The position numbers were made by a program, and so were the translations under genes. The notes beneath the pieces were generated by a model. It had not been told where the DNA came from and did not search any database. It worked only from the letters and a program-made list of their open reading frames with translations. Of a stretch of 64,000 nucleotides of DNA, positions 60,872 through 64,000 are shown in pieces. Every line of letters begins with the position of its first letter. The first letter of the stretch is position 1. Source of the DNA: Halorussus salinus. Lineage in GTDB: Archaea; Halobacteriota; Halobacteria; Halobacteriales; Haladaptataceae. The stretch is taken from NCBI RefSeq assembly GCF_004765815.2, contig NZ_ML974129.1, forward strand, positions 161,528 to 225,527. The letters run 5' to 3'.

Positions 60872-61150
60872 CTACTCCCCCAACTTCTCGGAGAGCCACT
60901 CGAAGTGCGATTCGACTCGCTCCTCGCCCGTCTCGGTCAGCGCGTAGGCCTCGTGGATGCCCTCGGTGCGCTTCTCCACGAAGCCCTTCTCCCGGAGCGA
61001 CCGCAGGGCGGCGTAGAACGATTTCGAGTCGATGTGGGTGTCGTAGTGACCTTCGAGTCTGGTCTTGAGACTCTGGCCGCGCAACTCCTCGGCCTCGTAC
61101 AGCAGGGCACAGAGGTCCCGGCGGCGGCCACTCTGGAGCCATTTAGTCAT
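60872..61150 (-). CDS. PadR-type winged-helix regulator
   Basis: The 92-residue protein has MTKWLQSGRRRDLCALLYEA, then YDTHIDSKSFYAALRSLREKGFVEKRTEG, then AYALTETGEERV: a PadR/phiH-like winged helix with the recognition helix near 45-60. It probably represses or senses a ligand by dimerising. The start is ATG 61150. It lies upstream of the PD-(D/E)xK gene on the same strand, 60 bases away, and may be its partner. Confidence 0.8.
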   Translation of the reverse strand: MTKWLQSGRRRDLCALLYEAEELRGQSLKTRLEGHYDTHIDSKSFYAALRSLREKGFVEKRTEGIHEAYALTETGEERVESHFEWLSEKLGE

Positions 61151-61230
61151 GGGCGAGCAATTCGGCCGCGGGACTACGAGCGTTGCGCTTACGGGGCGAA
61201 AAATGCGGCCGGTCGGAACGGCGGGACTCC

Positions 61231-61395
61231 TCAGGTGTTCTCCATCATGTTGCGCGCCTCGTCCTCCGAGACGGACATGTCGTGCTGGGAGCGCGCGTGG
61301 ATTTGGATGAAATCGACCATCTCGTCCTCGTGTTCGTCGGTTATCTCGAAGTCGCAGTCCATCCCCTGTTCTCGGCAGGCCATGTGTTTTGCCAT
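61231..61395 (-). CDS. DUF1059 mini-protein
   Basis: A 54-residue gene: MAKHMACREQGMDCDFEITD, then HEDEMVDFIQIHARSQHDMS and a helical end ARNMMENT. The two Cys (C7, C14) and the sequence match DUF1059. The ATG is at 61395-61393 and the TGA at 61233-61231. Function is unknown; size and compactness suggest a small binding protein. Confidence 0.82.
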   Translation of the reverse strand: MAKHMACREQGMDCDFEITDEHEDEMVDFIQIHARSQHDMSVSEDEARNMMENT

Positions 61396-61486
61396 CTTTC
61401 GTCAACCCCCGGCGCAGAGGTGCCACGCGATTTCGCATAAATCTACCGCGCCCGTGGACCGTGGGGACGCTCGTCGGCCCGAGACC

Positions 61487-62338
61487 TCAGCCGAGCGGCC
61501 GGAACCAGACCGCCCCGAGGAGTAACGCCAGAAAGACGTAGGACCCGCGGACCAGTAGCATCGTCGCTAGCTCCGGGTCGGCCCGACTCGCCACGCCAGC
61601 GACTGCGGCGAACCCGGCGGCCGCGGCCACGCTACTCGGCGGGAAGACGGCGAGCGCGGCGAGCGCGACGACGAGGAGCAACGCGGTCGTCATCAGCGCG
61701 TAGGCCGCGGTGCGGGCGCGCTCGGGGCCGAGCGTCACGGCGACGGTTCGCTTCTCGATGGAGCGGTCGTAGTCGAAGTCTTGGGCGTCGTCGATGACCT
61801 TCACGCCCGAGAGGAGAACCAGAAACACCGCGGCGAACGCGACGGCGATGGGGGCAAGCGTCCCGGCCTGCGCGGCGTAGCCGCCGAGAATCGCCAGCGC
61901 GATGCCCAGCGGATAGCCCGTCGTCGCGGTCACGGGGTTGGTGTCGAGTTGCGGCGCGTGGTGGTACGCGACCAGCCACGTCGGGAGCGTCAGCGCGACG
62001 GTGAGCGCGCCAGCGAGCGGCCAGAGCGCGAGCAGGCACCCGAAGAACAGCGCGCTGGACCCGACGAGCGCGCGCTTGCAGCCGCGCTCGGAGAGGGGAT
62101 GGTCGTCGTCCTCGTCGCGGACGTAGAAGTCCACGTAGCCGTCCTTGACGTGGGCGGTGTACACCGCCGCGAAGATGGCCGTCGCGTGGACCAGTCCCGC
62201 CGCGAGGTCGAAGCGCCCGGCCAGCACGCCGCCGAACAGCGACGAGGCGACCGGCGGCGTCATGAACACCGGGTGGACCTGCGAGGCGAGCGCGCGGACC
62301 GCGGGGACGACGCCGGATTCCCGGCCAGCGTTGGGCAT
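61487..62338 (-). CDS. UbiA-family prenyltransferase
   Basis: The 283-residue integral membrane protein has about eight helices and two Asp-rich motifs: KDGYVDFYVRDEDDDHP at about 65-81, and IDDAQDFDYDRSIEKRTVAV at about 182-201. These bind the diphosphate of a polyprenyl donor through Mg. Acceptors in archaea include quinone or lipid head groups and geranylgeranylglyceryl phosphate; the specific one is not readable. It is a single gene. Confidence 0.87.
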   Translation of the reverse strand: MPNAGRESGVVPAVRALASQVHPVFMTPPVASSLFGGVLAGRFDLAAGLVHATAIFAAVYTAHVKDGYVDFYVRDEDDDHPLSERGCKRALVGSSALFFGCLLALWPLAGALTVALTLPTWLVAYHHAPQLDTNPVTATTGYPLGIALAILGGYAAQAGTLAPIAVAFAAVFLVLLSGVKVIDDAQDFDYDRSIEKRTVAVTLGPERARTAAYALMTTALLLVVALAALAVFPPSSVAAAAGFAAVAGVASRADPELATMLLVRGSYVFLALLLGAVWFRPLG

Positions 62339-62525
62339 ACTCTACACGAACGGAGGCGAGACGCATAAAATCTCAGGCGAACTGAATCTCGCTGGCCGCA
62401 CCGGCGAGTCACTGAGTCGGAGGTCGTGGGCCGTCGTCCCGACTCGGGGACCGCACCGCCTTCGGGGAACGCCGACCTGCAAGGACGCCAAGATTTTTCG
62501 CCTCGGCGTGAGCCAGTTGCGGACG

Positions 62526-63539
62526 ATGCCCTCCACGGACACCCCCGAGTCGCCCGACGGCAAGTCGTTCGGCACTCGATTCACAGACGGGTGGCAGCGC
62601 GCGATGGACCACCTCCCGCTCGCGGTCGCGCCCTTCGCGTCGAGTCTCCTCGCGGCCGACAATATCCGGCGCGTTCGCGCCGCCGAGGGCGTGAACCTCG
62701 GGATGACGTTTTCGTTCCCGTCCGCGCTCCCGGACCTCTGGACGTTCGTGAACGTGCCGAATTCGGGGTCCGGAATCTACGTCTCGCCGACCGTCGCGCT
62801 CCTTCCGATCCAGATTCTGGTCGAGGCGGTTCTGGTCGCCGGACTCCTCGGAAGCGTCGCCGCACTCATCCAGAACGGCCGCTACGACTTCGCCGACGAG
62901 ACCCGCGAACACTTCGTGCCGATGCTGAAGTACGTCGCGCTCGTCAACCTCGTCACGCTCTCGACCGTTGCCTTCGCGGTGGTCTCTCCCTTGCTCCTCG
63001 TCGTTCTGATACCCGCCCTCCTCGTGTTGAAATACCTCTTCTACGCGACGGCGTACCTCGTCGCCGTGGCCGACGAGTCGCTGGGCGACGCGCTCGGTCG
63101 AAGCTTCCGGTGGGCGAGTGCTGGCGGCCCCTACCTCTCCTATGGGGTGGGATACCTGCTGTTCGCCGCCCTCGTCTCCATCGTGACCTCCGCCTTCGTC
63201 GTGAACCTCGGCGTCGTCGGTATCGTCGTCGGCGCGGTGGCGACGGCCCCGGTCGCGCTCGCGCTGACGTTCGCCACGACCGAGTTCGTCGCGGACATGG
63301 ACGCACGCGAGAGCGGTGAGCCAGCCGGATTCGACGGTGGTGATGGGAATGGTGGCAGTGGTCGAGACGGTCACGACCGCTTCGACTCCGCGGACGAGTT
63401 CGACTCGTCCGCCGACCAGTTCGACCCGTCTACCGACCGACTCGACGCGACGGACGACCGGTTCGACGCGACCGAGGAGAACTCGCGGGAGAACTTCTGG
63501 GACCGCCGGAAGGAAGAGGAAGACGAGGGAGGACGCTGA
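62526..63539 (+). CDS. DUF7847-like membrane protein with Asp/Phe-rich tail
   Basis: The 337-residue protein has about six membrane helices (a first hydrophobic stretch near 25-45, the main set at about 90-265). A long cytoplasmic tail follows with imperfect repeats of DxFDxxxD (DRFDSADEFDSSADQFDPST, DRLDATDDRFDATEE). Its function is unknown. The start ATG 62526 (MPSTDTPESPDG) gives an acidic N-terminus. Its stop overlaps the next ATG by one base (TGAATG), so the two are co-translated. Family assignment is moderate. Confidence 0.7.
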   Translation: MPSTDTPESPDGKSFGTRFTDGWQRAMDHLPLAVAPFASSLLAADNIRRVRAAEGVNLGMTFSFPSALPDLWTFVNVPNSGSGIYVSPTVALLPIQILVEAVLVAGLLGSVAALIQNGRYDFADETREHFVPMLKYVALVNLVTLSTVAFAVVSPLLLVVLIPALLVLKYLFYATAYLVAVADESLGDALGRSFRWASAGGPYLSYGVGYLLFAALVSIVTSAFVVNLGVVGIVVGAVATAPVALALTFATTEFVADMDARESGEPAGFDGGDGNGGSGRDGHDRFDSADEFDSSADQFDPSTDRLDATDDRFDATEENSRENFWDRRKEEEDEGGR

Positions 63540-64000
63540 ATGCTGGCGGTTCGCGCGCTCCACGTCCTCGCGATGGCGCTCGTCCTCGGCGGCGCGACCC
63601 TGACGTGGTGGCTGTTCCGGCGTATCGACCCCGCCGTGGCCGCCGACTCCGGCCGAGACACCGACTCCGGAAGCGACGCGGACTCCGACAGTGCCCCCGA
63701 CTCCACCGCACCGCCAGCGACCGAAACCGCCGTCTCGGTCGCGGCCGCATACGAGCGGGGCTTCTGGGCCGCGCTCGGCGTCCTCGTGATGACCGGGGTC
63801 GGCAACCTCGGGACTCTCGCGCCGTACGTCCCCGCGGCCGGGACCCGGTGGGGCACCGTCTTCGCCGCGAAACTCGCGCTCGTGGTGGCGGTGCTGGCGC
63901 TCTCGGTCGTCCGGACGCTCCTCGTCGTGGGGGGGGGGGGGGGGGGGGGCGGGGGGGGCGCCACCGCCCCGGAGGCCCCGCGCGCCCGCCCCCGGCCAGG
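63540..64000 (+). CDS. CopD-like membrane protein, 3' end missing
   Basis: From ATG 63540 the frame reads MLAVRALHVLAMALVLGGAT and TWWLFRRID, then an Asp/Ser/Glu-rich loop, then helix FWAALGVLVMTGVGNLGTLAPYVPA, KLALVVAVLALSVVRTLLVV. This resembles copper resistance CopD-type proteins. After about 63930 the sequence turns into a G run and then Pro/Arg-rich reading that is probably not authentic. The true C-terminus is not in the window. Confidence 0.6.
   Translation, partial: MLAVRALHVLAMALVLGGATLTWWLFRRIDPAVAADSGRDTDSGSDADSDSAPDSTAPPATETAVSVAAAYERGFWAALGVLVMTGVGNLGTLAPYVPAAGTRWGTVFAAKLALVVAVLALSVVRTLLVVGGGGGGGGGGATAPEAPRARPRP
63930..63958. other. Poly-G tract, probable sequence artefact
   Basis: Twenty consecutive G (63930-63949), one C, then eight G. 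No other run of this length occurs in the window. It sits inside an otherwise normal membrane-protein frame close to the right edge, with C/G-only sequence after it, as low-quality contig ends often show. Confidence 0.6.

Overview
The window is chromosomal DNA from a halophilic archaeon of the class Halobacteria; the genus cannot be fixed from sequence alone. The evidence is high G+C with C/G-ending codons, very acidic proteins, A/T-rich TATA-like boxes about 25-35 bases before start codons that leave almost no leader, twin-arginine signal peptides on secreted proteins, and archaeal markers (TFE, TFB-like cyclin protein, Trm56, archaellin, class II tRNA-Leu). It is a gene-dense mosaic of roughly 65 protein genes in short operons and single units, with one clearly special locus.

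Region 1-7.3 kb: the 5' part of a membrane protein, two tRNA-3'-end-like direct repeats next to tRNA-Leu(UAG), a single-cyclin TFB-like protein, a secreted DUF7282 protein, an epoxide-hydrolase-like enzyme, an M48 metalloprotease, YchF and a DUF2797 protein. Region 7.3-14.6 kb is the most distinctive locus: five consecutive Tat-exported subtilisin-like (S8) proteases, each with a propeptide and its own A/T-rich promoter carrying a CTAGA element, followed by a leaderless gene for a cytosolic BsuPI-type proteinase-inhibitor domain. Protease 4 has lost the oxyanion-hole Asn. Region 14.6-24.4 kb: Trm56, TFE with DUF2110 and DUF5803, a CinA-like MoaB-fold protein, a Gln/Gly-rich four-helix protein, an ATP-NAD kinase family protein, an AbrB-PhoU regulator and a KaiC-like ATPase coupled to a smaller partner.

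Region 24.5-35.9 kb: a gene lacking a normal start, a two-repeat LEA14/WHy protein, small regulators, a nitrilase-family amidase, an aldehyde dehydrogenase, a RIO-like kinase, an arylsulfotransferase-like membrane protein, an acyl-CoA dehydrogenase and a solitary archaellin. Region 36-47 kb is central metabolism: two divergent glutamate dehydrogenases, a CitE-like lyase, a PQQ-type propeller protein, a MaoC protein, an acyl-CoA carboxylase beta subunit with an extra N-terminal domain, a DMT transporter and a Gfo6-like sugar dehydrogenase. A 120-nt nested-stem element at 47.1 kb looks like a structured RNA or palindromic repeat.

Region 47.3-64 kb: a nudix gene broken by one in-frame TGA, an fba-fbp gluconeogenic pair, HhH, YqcI/YcgG and isochorismatase-like proteins, a three-PAS histidine kinase, 3-hydroxyacyl-CoA dehydrogenase, squalene/phytoene synthase, a second acyl-CoA dehydrogenase, a DUF1059 mini-protein, a UbiA prenyltransferase and two membrane proteins. 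The last one runs into a 20-G homopolymer that is probably a contig-end artefact.

Two regulatory patterns cut across the map. The palindrome CGCAA-N3-TTGCG sits one base before the ATG of both acyl-CoA dehydrogenases, with near-matches before the 3-hydroxyacyl-CoA dehydrogenase and the aldehyde dehydrogenase, suggesting a beta-oxidation regulon. The CTAGA element recurs 41-51 bases before each protease start.
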